Shown here piece after piece: positions 12,047-24,300 of a stretch of DNA of 64,000 nt. This stretch comes from Streblospio benedicti (lineage: Eukaryota; Annelida; Polychaeta; Spionida; Spionidae): NCBI GenBank assembly GCA_019095985.1, contig CM032666.1, positions 9,371,272-9,435,271 on the forward strand. The letters are read 5' to 3'. Position numbers and translations under genes: made by a program. Numbering within the stretch: the stretch's first letter is position 1; the number at the start of each line of letters is the position of its first letter. A model generated the notes under the pieces. It ran no database searches and was not told where the DNA came from. It worked only from the letters and a program-made list of their open reading frames with translations.

Positions 12047-12170
12047 GGGAGGATTGGTGTAGTGGTCTGCACAGCCGACTATGACATATGACCGGTCTGA
12101 ATCATGGTTGGAAGGTCGTGAGTTCTCGATTCCACGATCCTCAATACCTTTACCAGGTATTCAAAGAACT
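12047..12170 (+). mobile_element. tRNA-derived SINE fragment
   Basis: Contains TTGGTGTAGTGG, like a pol III A box, followed about 55 bases later by GAGTTCTCGATTCCACGATC, like a B box, and then TTCAAAGAACTTAACC, close to the conserved body motif of many animal tRNA-SINEs. The tRNA cloverleaf is not complete, so this is not read as a tRNA gene. It abuts the left end of the 12.2-14.9 kb transposon. Confidence 0.5.
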
Positions 12171-12748
12171 TAACCTTGCAAAAATACCCCCAAGCAGGTT
12201 ATGATTGATTTTGGTAGGGGAAGTTGTCTACTTTCAGAATCTGAACGATGCCCAGCGGGCATCGTGAGCGTTTTTGAGAAATTCAAGATGGCGTGAAGAT
12301 GGCCGCCGACAATTATGCATATTTCAAATGTCGCACCAAATATTTGTTTCTTAACCAAATTTGTATTGTAATACACCAAAAAGTATGTTTTATGGCCAAG
12401 GATTCATTTTATGGCAACACAAATATTGTAGGTGCAATATTTATCAAAGAAATTCAAGATGGCATCCAAATGGCCGCCACCAATTACACTTTTTCCAAAT
12501 ATTGCAATAAAATATTCGTTTCTCAGTCAAATGTTAATCAAATGTTTATTCTATGATATCAACAATCAATTTATTTAGTTTGCAGAAAACCACATTACAT
12601 AGAATTGCATGAAATGATCTTTACAAAAGCATTGGATGCAACAATCTCCACAAAAGTTAATCCTCATCACTTTCATCGTGATCAGAAGAACATGCATCTG
12701 TTGAGGTGCAACTGCAGCATAGCAAGTTCAGAACCTGTTCAGGAGCAG

Positions 12749-13423
12749 CTAATGTTCCAGTTGGCAGTGATACTGGTAGCAGTATCTCATTTGCCCTATC
12801 TTCCATCCATCCATAATCTGTGGAATCCCAAGTTGGAGGGTCGGCTTGCAGTGCTGCCATCCACAGGCATGCTTGAAATGTGCCCTCTTGACATGCAACT
12901 GAAAGGCACTGGACGTTGGAGGAAGCGCAGGAAGTCGAAACTTCTGTGATTTTCCCTTTGATGTTTTGTGTTGCCAAACACAAAAGCGGACTTCAGACAT
13001 AGAACCTACATTCCTACTTCCATAGCATCTGAATGAATTTAACAGCTGTAGCTTCTAATTCATCAAAATTTGCTTCAAAATCACCGAGTAATGGAGGATA
13101 GATGCCTTGCTTCAGAACATTCAGTGCTTTCTTCTTTCCTATACCATAGATTGTGCTAACTGTATCACAGCCAGTCAATGCATGAAGAGGCAATAAATAT
13201 TGCACAATATCATGGTGCTGTCTTGCAGTGGCACCAATATCAACAGCACTTTCGAGTGGTGTTTGTAGGTACCATGTAGATATTGGTATGGAGATCCTGA
13301 GTTGCATAGAAATGTATCAGCAGAACAAACACATTCTGTGTCATCACACACCACATGAATGCTTGTACAATTTTTTCTTGTGCAATTTTGACAACCTGAT
13401 TCAAAAATGATCACATCTGCCAC
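12749..13423 (-). pseudogene. Decayed transposon protein with ALTGCDT signature
   Basis: On the minus strand, 13307-13014 reads LHALTGCDTVSTIYGIGKKK and an acidic helical segment. After a break, 13000-12749 reads LPALPPTSSAFQLHVKRAHF and the downstream GWQHCKP region. Both segments match, in order, a family of uncharacterised proteins spread by repeats in many animal genomes: an ALTGCDT nuclease-like part, then a LPPT..A...H..RAH segment before a Cys-rich tail. I associate these with Academ-type transposons carrying an XPG-like nuclease, but this is from memory and uncertain. At least one frame change and several stops are present, so it is not functional. Confidence 0.6.
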
Positions 13424-13929
13424 TTCATGGGTTACTCTCTCAAGTCCGTCCTTTGTGTGTATATTCCAGCATGTACACTGTGAGAAACAGGATCTGATCC
13501 AGTTATGATAAGTTTCTTTTGCAGCATGTTCCTTTTTGGAAACGTCCTATCAAGGCATCACACAGTAAAAATCTATTATTTGAATCTTGTTGTGAGTGAT
13601 GGACAGTGATGCAGTCTGTGATGGAAGTGAGGAACTAGTGGTCAAATGGAAGTGATCACAAACTCTGATCCTGTCATTTCTTGTACCTCCTTTTGGGCTG
13701 TATGGGTAGTACCTGTCAGATCAGGTATACATCACTATTATCCAATTTCCGCCGCAAAGTATGTCTCCACTGATGTAATGAGGTCATTGATATGAACAGG
13801 CCAATGGATGCCCATAAGACTGCACACCCATGTCACAATCACCTGGGGGAGGTAGAATTGTACGCTAGACATTTCCAACTTGCAGGGCTAATTTCAACTT
13901 TGATTTTGAAGTTGCTGGTTGAAGACTTC

Positions 13930-14310
13930 CATCATCAGCAAATAGGGCTGTAGGTTAGTGAGCAATATGGAAGATAAACATTTAATATTAGAATAGAGTT
14001 CTGCGAACTTATAATTTCAATACCCATTACTCTATCATCATCATAAGTGATAACTCTACAAACATGCCCTAGGGTTTTACGCCAGGATGGCCAGTCCACC
14101 ATATGGTCTCTCCTGTTAAAATCATGGTCACTATCAATGGAGCTTACACCTTGAGCAAAAATGAGTTGCACTTATATAATTAAGAACGAATAAATCATGT
14201 TTAAAAAGCCAAGTTTCCTGTAGTAGAACAATATCATTTTGGTAACATAATCTTCTTTACTTCCTCAATAGAGGATTTAACATGTTTACAATTAAAAAGT
14301 ACACACTGTA
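13930..14310 (-). mobile_element. Truncated LINE, endonuclease region
   Basis: Minus-strand segments read LQCVLFNCKHVKSSIEEVK, then a GNLAF/ETWL-like region, then DDDRVMGIEIISSQNSILIL followed by NVYLPY. This order (NC.NVKSS, Q.ETWL, then VNVYLPY) is the N-terminal half of the AP-type endonuclease of non-LTR retrotransposons. Frame changes separate the pieces and no reverse transcriptase follows, so only a 5' fragment of the ORF remains. It sits inside the 12.2-14.9 kb DNA transposon. Confidence 0.6.
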
Positions 14311-15559
14311 AGTTTCTCCATCATTAATCACTTTTCAATATAAAAGTCTTTAAAAAAGGGGGGGAAGTGTAATTAATAATAATGCAACCAAATAGTATGC
14401 TCTATCGGGTCCATCCTTAAACCATTGAATAGATATCAGTTTCTTGTCAATCATGTTGGGTAAATCAGGATTTTCTGGATGAATATTACACCTACAATAT
14501 TTTTGTTGTCATATTTGGAATCCGTGACCACAAAACATACTTTTTGATATATTACAGTACACATTTGGCTTTGAGTATTTGGAAAAAGTGTAATTGGTGG
14601 CGGCCATTTTGGATGCCATCTTTGAATTTCTTGATAAATATTCAATTATTGGTTGCCATAAAATGAATCCTTGGCCATAAAAACATACTTTTGGTGCATT
14701 ACAATACAAATTTAGTTAAGAAACAAATATTTGGTGCTACATTTGAAATATGCATAATTTTCAGCGCCATCTTCGACGCCATCTTGAATTTCAAGGGTCG
14801 CTTTCAACGATGCCCGGCTGGGCATCGCTCAGATTCTGAAAGTAGTATCTCAAAACTGGGGGGGTAATTTTAACAAGGGTTATGAAAAACCCTGTTTGGG
14901 CAACCGGACTAGTAGTCCTCCAAATGCCCCGTTCTGGGAACCAGTAATGGATCTCACGGGGTCTGCCGAAATATGGTGTGGCTATTGTATTTGTAGTTTT
15001 TGTCTTAAAGAAGTCTACAGATATTTTACTTTCATTATTATTTTATTGTTGGGTAAACGCACGAACACAACCATACAATTAGATTATATAGAATAAGCTA
15101 TCATACAGAACTGTGTACACCAACCTGTAGTTTAATTGTCCAAACATCTGAAAATAACATGAAAAGAACACAATACCAATAAGATTGAATAATCAAAGAA
15201 CAAATGAAAACAAAAAACAAAACAATTAACACATTCATTACATATGATAATGTTTTTGGCACTCAATTTATACAGATGTTTAACAATTATCCAAAGCAAA
15301 ATTGTAGAGATGTTTATCAAGCAGTTTAAAACATTGAAATACATGTACATGTACTTACGTTTACCTGCAAAGCTTGTGAAGATATTGCATTAAATATTAT
15401 TATGATGGTGACGTTTGGACAAGACACTTACAGTTTGATGTACACGTACTACTGTTTTCAGGTACGCTAGATAACCAGAATTAAGGGATTATCTAACAGT
15501 TATTGCATGTACTTGGAAGAAATTTTTATAAGTTTATTTCTAAAAACCTGTCCTAATAT

Positions 15560-15696
15560 ATGTAAACCGTCCATAAAGATCGGGCAAATATCAAATAATA
15601 GTTTACCCATTACACCTATAATATACTAATGTTTACCATAAGGCTGTGTAAGAAACAATATTAAATATATGTTCGATCTTTATGAAAGGTTTACAT
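15560..15696. mobile_element. Short MITE of 137 bp with long inverted ends
   Basis: Left end ATGTAAACCGTCCATAAAGA and right end, read backwards, ATGTAAACCTTTCATAAAGA continuing GATCG..CA.ATAT, giving inverted repeats of more than 30 bases around a short AT-rich middle. No coding capacity and no clear target duplication. Confidence 0.65.
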
Positions 15697-15717
15697 GACC
15701 AAATTAGCCTGGGCGAG

Positions 15718-15754
15718 GCATGGGCAATGTTAGGCGGTGTCCCGCCGCCCATGC
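15718..15754. other. GC-rich nested hairpin
   Basis: GCATGGGC pairs with GCCCATGC at the ends, and GGCGG pairs with CCGCC inside, with a four-base loop. Around it, 15700-16010 is an isolated GC-rich island with further inverted words (CGAGGCATG near 15714 and CATGCCTCG near 15792). A plus-strand open frame of 110 codons through this island looks like a by-product of composition. Confidence 0.5.
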
Positions 15755-16019
15755 AAGGCCGCAAAATTGAAAATGCCAAGAAAAATCTCCATGCCTCGCG
15801 GCGTCAGAAGTCACGCAGCGGGCTAAAAGTGAAGCGCCGCCCCCCCCCAATTTATAAAAAAAAAATAGGTGCAACGAAGTCAGACGGAGTTAAATTTGTA
15901 CAGGTGACGTCACAAATATTGTTGTGGCGGTGTCGGGCGGAGCCAGACATTGAGGCGTGTGAAAGTAAAATTTTCCCGCACACCGCTGGACATTGGGTGG
16001 GTAGAACCGACTGATTGGA

Positions 16020-18386
16020 ACAGATTTCCAGGCTTTTTTAGGGCAAAATTTCATTCAAATATATTCAATAATTTTGTTACATTCCCCTAATGCGAAGTCT
16101 TTCAGGTATCTGAAAACAACAATACCGATGCTGGTTTCTCCTGCTATTGCATTTCATGCACCAGACATTCTGATCCAACTTATTTTGTTTCCTACATGAC
16201 TACATGCATATTGATATAATACAAACATCGTGATAACAAGTATATAAAATGATAAAGAACTACGCACATATAAAGCAAAACCATGGTTTAATTCCACAAG
16301 AAATAAAACTAAACCTTCACGCGCACGGGCCCGTGTTCGGCTTCAGAAAACGTGGCCCAGTTTTCCTTCTTTGCGGAAATCGTCCAATGAATACATTTAC
16401 AAAGTTTTATCGATAATCTGGTATAACCACAAAGAAGTATGCCATCCAAGATTCCAGGTAAAAATCCTGACACACCACCCCCACACAAAAAAGGGATTTT
16501 TTTTAGCCAAGGGCCTAGTACACGCTCAATATTTGAAATTGAAATGTTCAGTACACGCGACTTGCCAATTAGATTACAATTTGCAAGCCATGATATGCAA
16601 CGCATCACCTTGTTGTTTGAAAACATTGCTATTAGTGAACTCAACTCTACATTTGGTATTATAGACACCAAGCATGTGAGCATATATACTGTCTTCAATT
16701 AAAACCAGCATCAACCATAGGTAGATCAGTATATATGAGACACACAAGCTATCACATGTACAGAAATAGAAATTTTCGGAGAGGCGGTGGCGGAGAGGTA
16801 CAGTATACTCTCCAGTATCATAAAAATAGTGTAAATAAAACATTACAAAAATTGCAAATAGAATGTTACAATGAATATTACATAATTATTTACAATTTCA
16901 AATAGCAATTATTTTCATAGAGTTCTTTCAGATCAGTGATGGAGAAATGTGAAGAGAAATTAATATGAATAGTCAACCCATCACAGAGGTGGGAAGATAA
17001 TTTTTGAATGCTGTGATCTTGTCCAACAGTGTTGAAATATGTTTGCATTGTGAATGTGCTGTGCCTGTGGGATTATAGGGGATGCAATAAAGCAAAATTA
17101 CCGTCGCCCTATTTCACATTTATTTACATGGGCCATATCAGCACTGTTTTCCTCACTTCACATTTCCCCCTGAACATTTGCAAATATTTATGTAAAAAAA
17201 ATCACTCTACTTTTTCGACTTCACATTCCACCTATTTCAAACGACCATGTTCTATGTTTCATTACAACATGGCAATATAAAAAAACCAACAGATTTCAAG
17301 CTTGTATGACGAACAAATATATACCAAGATCGAGCTACTCAGACAATGTAAAGTTGAAAATATGAAACCAACATACAAGTTATCAATGACATATGCGCCA
17401 TTCATGATCTTCCAAAACGGCCTTTCAGTGAAATATCAACAAGGATCATACGGAACCAATCATAATGGCTTATACGATGGAGCTTAAGTACACTTAAACG
17501 TAGTTTGAATAAATAAACGTATACAGCACCAATAGCAACGATTGAGACTACAATATTGTACAACCACTAGAAAAACAACTTATGTGATAAAGATCTATTT
17601 CCAGGGTCATTATGAAAGTGCACGCACATACTCGTATACAAAGGAGTATTTATAATGCACCTTGTAGTGGAATTGTAACAAACTTATTAGACTATAAAAA
17701 GATAATCATTTTTGCCAATGATATATAGCTTTTTGCTAACAACCATAAACAATAAAAAATATATATTTAATGTATCCTTAAAAATTTACGGCATAATCTG
17801 GGTTCCAAATGTCAATGATTCAAGCTAGATCATTACAGAGCACACTAGATTAAAAGGTATTCCATATTGTAGTCAAAATAAAATTCGGTGATTATTTACC
17901 AACATATCTCATATTGTTTAATAAAATTCAATTGTAATACTTATTGATTACGTCTTCCTGTGACAACTGTATGAGTTTATGTAAAAGTTGTTGAAGTATT
18001 TCTTATAGTTTCCTATACACCTTGCGTAATTTTACGGTTGTGTCATCTTTAAGATTAGGCCCTACATAAAATGTGGTCATTAATTAAACATGAGTATGAG
18101 TTGTACGTATAAATATCTGTATAAAGAATATATATTCAAAACAAGTTGATTAACTCATCTGCCAGCAGATGGTAGTATGATAATTACCCATACAACTGAA
18201 TAATTTAAAGAGACCATGAAGTTTCATATAGAGTTGAAAATATCTATCGCTCTTAGGTTTCTTATACATGTAGCTTACGACTCTTACTATTCGAGATACT
18301 GCGTTCCAGATTTTACAATACATAAATAATCTAAAACAAACTAGGATTGATAATCAAAAACAGCCAAAATAAAAATATCACAGATA
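16020..18386. other. Gene-free stretch downstream of the glycosyltransferase-like gene
   Basis: AT-rich DNA containing the expected 3' UTR of the minus-strand gene that ends at 18387. Overlapping open frames around 16309-16700 on both strands lack similarity, splice context and coding-like composition. A minus-strand AATAAA lies at 17119-17124 and an ATTAAA near 17918; either could end the transcript. Confidence 0.4.
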
Positions 18387-21300
18387 TTACATCATGTTAC
18401 CTCGGTGTCTAGACAGGCACTCGCGAGTGACATTTCGAAGATGTTCGTCTAAAGAATAGTGATAAGCACTGTAATTCTCACCAATGAACGTTTCACCAGA
18501 TTCTCGGTTTGTAGGAAACGGTGCACTGCTAGCCCAGGTACTATATTCACAGCCAGTTGAATCATGACACAATGTACTCTGTGAAAATGTATCCCACAAC
18601 ATCTGTTCTAATGAGAACTCTTTATCCTTTTCATTGTACAGTTCTTGAACCAAATCCAGAAGTGGTTTCCCTAACGTTTTAATGCATTCTCGATTTTTAA
18701 TAGCAACCAGTCCAGGTACTATATGAGTATCATGCTTTTGTGGATGGTCTCGCATACAGTGGATGGTCACATGCGAACTTTTTATCCAGTCATCAACTGC
18801 TTCTTTCTGTCTGTCATCTAGCCTCTGATTGGCATGCCTGATCAAAAATCTTTCAACTGAATTGTCGTGTGTGACTAGCAAATTCATGTACTTCAGTGGA
18901 ATATTCCATTGGCTTGTGTTCACATAATAGACGTCTGCGCCCAGATGAATCAACTTCTTCACAATTTGTTCTGGAACTTTATTTTCTTCCTGTGTGTACT
19001 TTGGGTGTGGTAAATAGATTCGAAAAGACCACTCAGGAAAGAATACCCGTCTCAGTTGAGCATTCCTGATGGCGCCGTAGGTATAATTCTTTTCAGAGCC
19101 ATACAGGGACATAGATATGGCAAATTCTTTTTTCTTTTCAATTGTCTCGTTATGGCTTTTCAAATACCTGTAAATATAACTAAATGTGTAAATGAAGATG
19201 TATTTTGATTAGTTGAGATAGAACTTATTCTACTAAAACTATTAAATATTTTAGTTAAATGTAAGTCTACTACGAGTGACATTATTTAGCTGTATACATG
19301 TACATATGTCAACATATACAGCTATGGGTGGTTGTTTGCTATCATCTAAAGCTGTACTAGACTATAATTACTGGTTTATTTAGGACTGGCAAATTTGTAA
19401 AATGTGTACACAGCAAGTTGTACTAACCTCAGTAGAGTTTCTGCGTCCTTTGTTTTTCTTGGACCCAGCTGCTTTATTTTACTGTTCCCTTGATATCTTC
19501 TACCCAAGGACATACTGTGGAAAAGTCGCACAGACTTGAGTTTTGTGCTTCGCCCAGGTCTATAGAGGAAGCTGATCCAACGGTCTGCCGTCCAGTCTAT
19601 GAGAAAGAAAACAGTACTGTTATATATATTGCAAGTATAATATTCATGGCAAGTAAAAGTTCCATAGAGTAGGCGGAGAAGTTACAATTTTCCGACAAAA
19701 ACTCGAAATCCTATAGAGAGGGGAAAAACATTCTGCAAAATCGACCATAATCTAAACTTTTACGTGAACAAAATTCTCTACAAAAATATAGTGAATAATC
19801 TCGTCTAGAGTTACCAATAACGAAGATTTTGCCACGAAATAAAAATTAACCAGGAATAATGCTTCCTTCCAAGTGCTCCATGCATAGTCTCCTTGTAAAA
19901 ATTGCTACTGTGTAACTGACCAATGCTGTAATTGTGTAAACTTGTATATATTAGTAATGATTTATTTCAGACTGGTGAACAGACTTCCCAATTGAAGGAC
20001 GTTTGGATTTTATTCTCAAATGGTTACCAAATACCTAGGAACTTCAATACCACTACCAATCCTAGAGGCATTAAAATTGAAGACACTTCCATACAAGTAT
20101 GAAATAAAAACTAAGCAAAGTTATCAAGGCACTTCAACGTAGCCTAAAATACGCCAAATTATTTGCTGTCTCAACAAATGTTACATTCTTGGCATGTACT
20201 TTCATTTAAGGTTTGCAAAAAGAGCAATATTGTTTACAACTATCAAGCCTATAAACATTATGTTGGACACAAAATGCACTTCAGATACCATGAAGTTGTA
20301 AAATAAACGTCATTGAAACCTCAGCGGTACACACTCGTGGGTGTAATCTGCATGTGCATAGATTTAGTAGTTAGTAATGTGTATGTGCTATTATAGTGGG
20401 AGTGTTGTGTAACAACTGATGAAGAAATCCCACATCCATGTTTTTAAAGTCTTATATCTTCCACATCCCTCAATTTCTGACCATCTCTCACCATATCCCA
20501 CATTTTTTCAACCTTTCTCCCCACATCCCATTTCATTGAAATTCCACACCCGTCTCTGTTTTGGTCTTCGTTTTTCCTACAACCCACTTCCTTATCACCC
20601 CCAATATATGGTGGACTATGAAAACATCACATAGAACATAATAAAGTTTGAAAAACATTGCAATTTCGGCAGGTCTGAAAAGTTTGAATTCATGTGATAA
20701 ATTAAGACTGCTTCAAACTGACGATCATTCAGTCACCGTAAGAACGAGCCCATCCTTTTAAGAAAAAAAAACTCAGGACTTTAAGTAGTAAGAATGTGCT
20801 TAATTGTTAAATATTCATTGTACTACCCGTTTTCATCAAGTGTTAGATAAATCGACGTATCGTACAGACATTCTTAGCCACGCTACCCGACCACACTATC
20901 ACCAGCCTAAGATTGTGGAGATTACAATACAATATCCTAATGGAATGGCAGATAACATAAAGCCAAAAACAAACAAACATACACTGCTACTGGTAGACGC
21001 AGGGTAAGCATTTCATTATATTTGAGTTTTTTTTACCATCTTACATATTTAGCTAATAAACATCGAGCTAAACATATGTTTAAACTCATTATTAAATACC
21101 AAAGTTTAAAGCTCGATTTTTTGTCTGTCATCTAGTCTGACAGTCAATTGTTCTTATTAAGTGTTATCAACAATTAAGAAGGCCACACGGATATCACACT
21201 GGGCTAAAGTGCATAGGCACTCCTCGTACCAAGTGATACAGTCTGAGATGGTACCGGATTTAATCATGCCAATATTCACTTGTCCAAAAATGTCAACAAT

Positions 21301-24300
21301 GCACTTACATATAATACGCCGCAGCAATGATAAGTCGTAAACACTGGTACTACCAGTGTCTCACCATTATCAGATTCTGAATGTTTACCAGGAACTCCAC
21401 ACATGATACATCCAGGGTGGTACTCGAGGGTGGTACATGACGCACAGTAGTTCCCTATAGGTTTATTAGGGTTTGCGTTCACAATTAACACTAGATCTAT
21501 TCCACCCACCGCTTCCAGATATTATGAAGTCCTGTTAGCTCATTTGTGATTTTAGTTGACTTAAGAGATTCATCTCTCTCAAGATACGGAAATCAATCAT
21601 GACCTTTGATGGTCTGACTTCGAAATCTAAATAAATACCTGTTAGTACTAAACAGCCCAAAAAAGAACAGGAATCAAATCCCCACATATCGGTCAGCTGA
21701 GCTTTTATATCAAATGTTCGGTATGGTGTACACAATTCTGGTTTGGATGAACATGGCCTTCTAAATGTTCCTTCCCATTTTAATCGTATTAACTGGTACT
21801 GAATACACGCGGATGTATGCATTATCATGAATTCTTTCTACATTGTATAATGGTCTTTGCAAACCATAATTATTGGTACCTAAACATGTCATATCAAAAT
21901 TTATCAGTGATTTTATCATCAACAGTAGATTTCCGTATATTAGTTTCAATTTCCAGGACGAATCACTCATCAGTATGTTGTCAAACGTCGCATGTATTTG
22001 TGAGTTATTGTTTCAAATGATAGTTAGGTCCGTAGCCTCCCATATCGAACGTAATTACGATAATTTCGGTACTAGTTCCGTCATTATTTTCAGATCAGAT
22101 TTGTAGGTACTGTGTGATCTATGGGTTGTCATGCGTTAGTATTACATGAAAGTAGCCTGTGAACAAGTCAAGCATAGTGTAGCTCGCGTTGGTGTATGGT
22201 GAGGTAGCTAAAGGACTATAATTTCCAACATCTATATTTTTGCGTGACATACAAACCGCACCCAATTATAACCCAACTTGAAAACTATTGCACGTCTTTC
22301 TTTGTTTAATAATACTAAGAATGAGAGTTATACAATCGAAAAAACATTGCTCACCATCCCAGTTCAATCTTTCAAAGTTAATAAAATGAACTGAAGTGGA
22401 TGGCTGCTCCATAAAACATGTACCACCAGGATGTATTAGTCAATGGGTTATCTACAGTCGGCAATCACAATTACACGTTGAATGAGTTGTCACATGTCAA
22501 AAATGAAACTACTGGTGCTAAGCGGAATGTGGAACATTAGTATCGAAATGTGACACGGGTAATAGACAAAACAGATATAAAGGTGATTAGAAAAATTGTA
22601 GAATATGGCAAGATACTCTAATCAAAGGAGTGAGACTCCTTAAAAGCCGAGCTTGCTGTTATAAGTCTCTCTTGAATGAAATGTGCGTGAAATTACTACA
22701 ACATGCGATATAAATCGGAGTTGTTGCATGCATGCCACATAGACATAAAAAAGAACAAACACAGGGGCCGGTTTCTAGTGGCACAAACCACTACGATTTT
22801 ATAAACAATGCGTGTGATTTGAGAAATATCCTTTCATCCATGTCTTCATAATCGGTTTATAATTGATCCGACATGTGAATTCTTGATGGGTATGTTATTG
22901 TAACGATGATAATCCATTCGTTTCACAAATAAATTACTCTTTGGAGATTTAAAGGTGACGCCATTTGTATGCACATGCGTGTATATGTAGTGGCGTATTA
23001 ATTTTGATGGGCTTCAATGTAATTGGCGTTTCCCCAGCTCATTAACATCGGCGATTGTCAGCTGCTTCAGTTTCATTGATAAATTCAAATTGGGCACTAA
23101 TTTCAGCGCGTATGAATATGCTTATAGTAAATGTAGTAGCGGTGAAGGGAGAACAGAATGAAACGCCGACGACGACTAAAAAGCTCGAGTCTTCTGCGAA
23201 GCTTGGCTTTAAAAAGGCAACGAATTCTGTGTATGAGGAAAAGAGTGACAGGGGTATGAGAAATTGAACTCTGTGCACTCTAAGCACAACCCACTGATAT
23301 TTGTGTAGAAGCTCCCATTTTAGTAATATGTATTCCCTATCTTCCTTCATGTGTAGTCTTGCATTTCTCTCGCATCTTTCGTTACACACTGTTATATCAT
23401 ATTAATGACTTGGCCCATCCCTTATATCTTGTTCCTGACTTACAAAAGATGTCTCACTTGGAATGCTGTTATGTTGTTGACTTTATTATATCATAACGTG
23501 GTAGTGAAGTACATTTCCTCCCACTAATCAAACGGTTACATAAACAAAAGAAGACAAATAACCTACTTAAAAGGTAATCATAAAGTGATAGAAGGAAGGT
23601 CAACAATATTGTAACTAACCACATAGAGCATGTCCATGTACAGCATTTGCACAGAAGGTCATCTGGCTGTGAGTTTGTGTTCACAGGTACACAACTAACA
23701 GAATGTATATTTTAGGTGAGGTAAAAACTGGTGTCAAAAGGTAACAGTTTGACAGAACGTATCACTACATGTAGGTTTTACCAAAGATAGTACGTGCGCA
23801 TATTTGAAAATATGACGTCATGTATGTCGGACACACGTCTAACCAAAAGAATATATTTGTAGGACAGAGAGCAAAAGGACAATAACTGGTCAAGGGACTG
23901 TAAGAAAGTGATTTGGAGAAGATAATATCTGCTTAACAGATGGAAAAACTGTGAACATTAAAGCTCTGGTAGAGAGAAGTAAAGCAAATCCAATGAGGAA
24001 CACTGAAGAAACTTGGGAAAAGAACTAAATTCGCAACCAAAACTGAGAACCTTCCGACTATTTAAATCGGTAATGACTCCTGAAAATTATGCAACATCTA
24101 ATGTTCCCCGTTCATGTAGATCATTTATTGCAAAATTAGATCAAGCACATTACCTATTCGTATAGAGACAGGAAGGTTTGAGAGACTTAAAGAAAGTGAA
24201 AGAATTTGCAAACTCTGTAGAGGCAATAAGACAGAGAATGAATTTCATTTTATTTTCGAATGTCAATTGTACAATAACCTCCGTATTGATGTTCTCAACC

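Larger units (their letters stand above)
12171..14882. mobile_element. DNA transposon of about 2.7 kb with terminal inverted repeats of about 0.4 kb
   Basis: The left end (about 12171-12560) and right end (about 14500-14882) are inverted copies. Both carry CTTTCAGAATCTGA, the palindrome GATGCCCAGC.GGGCATC, TTCAAGATGGCG and AATTATGCATATTTCAAATGT, then a second subunit with AAGATGGCATCCAAA and GGCCGCCACCAATTACAC. Each end thus holds two tandem subunits of about 165 bases. The middle holds a decayed protein-coding remnant (12749-13423) and a LINE piece (13930-14310). Both ends begin near ACCTTG..AAAA..TACCCCC. The superfamily is unsure. Confidence 0.8.

Noticed and set aside
12605-12949. Plus-strand frame of 114 codons
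   Set aside because: Antisense to the decayed transposon protein, whose minus-strand reading is the recognisable one.
15682-16014. Plus-strand frame of 110 codons
   Set aside because: Follows a GC-rich island with hairpins; no domain and no splice partners.
16309-16702. Overlapping frames of 87-129 codons on both strands
   Set aside because: No similarity, no signals; mutual shadows in AT-rich DNA.
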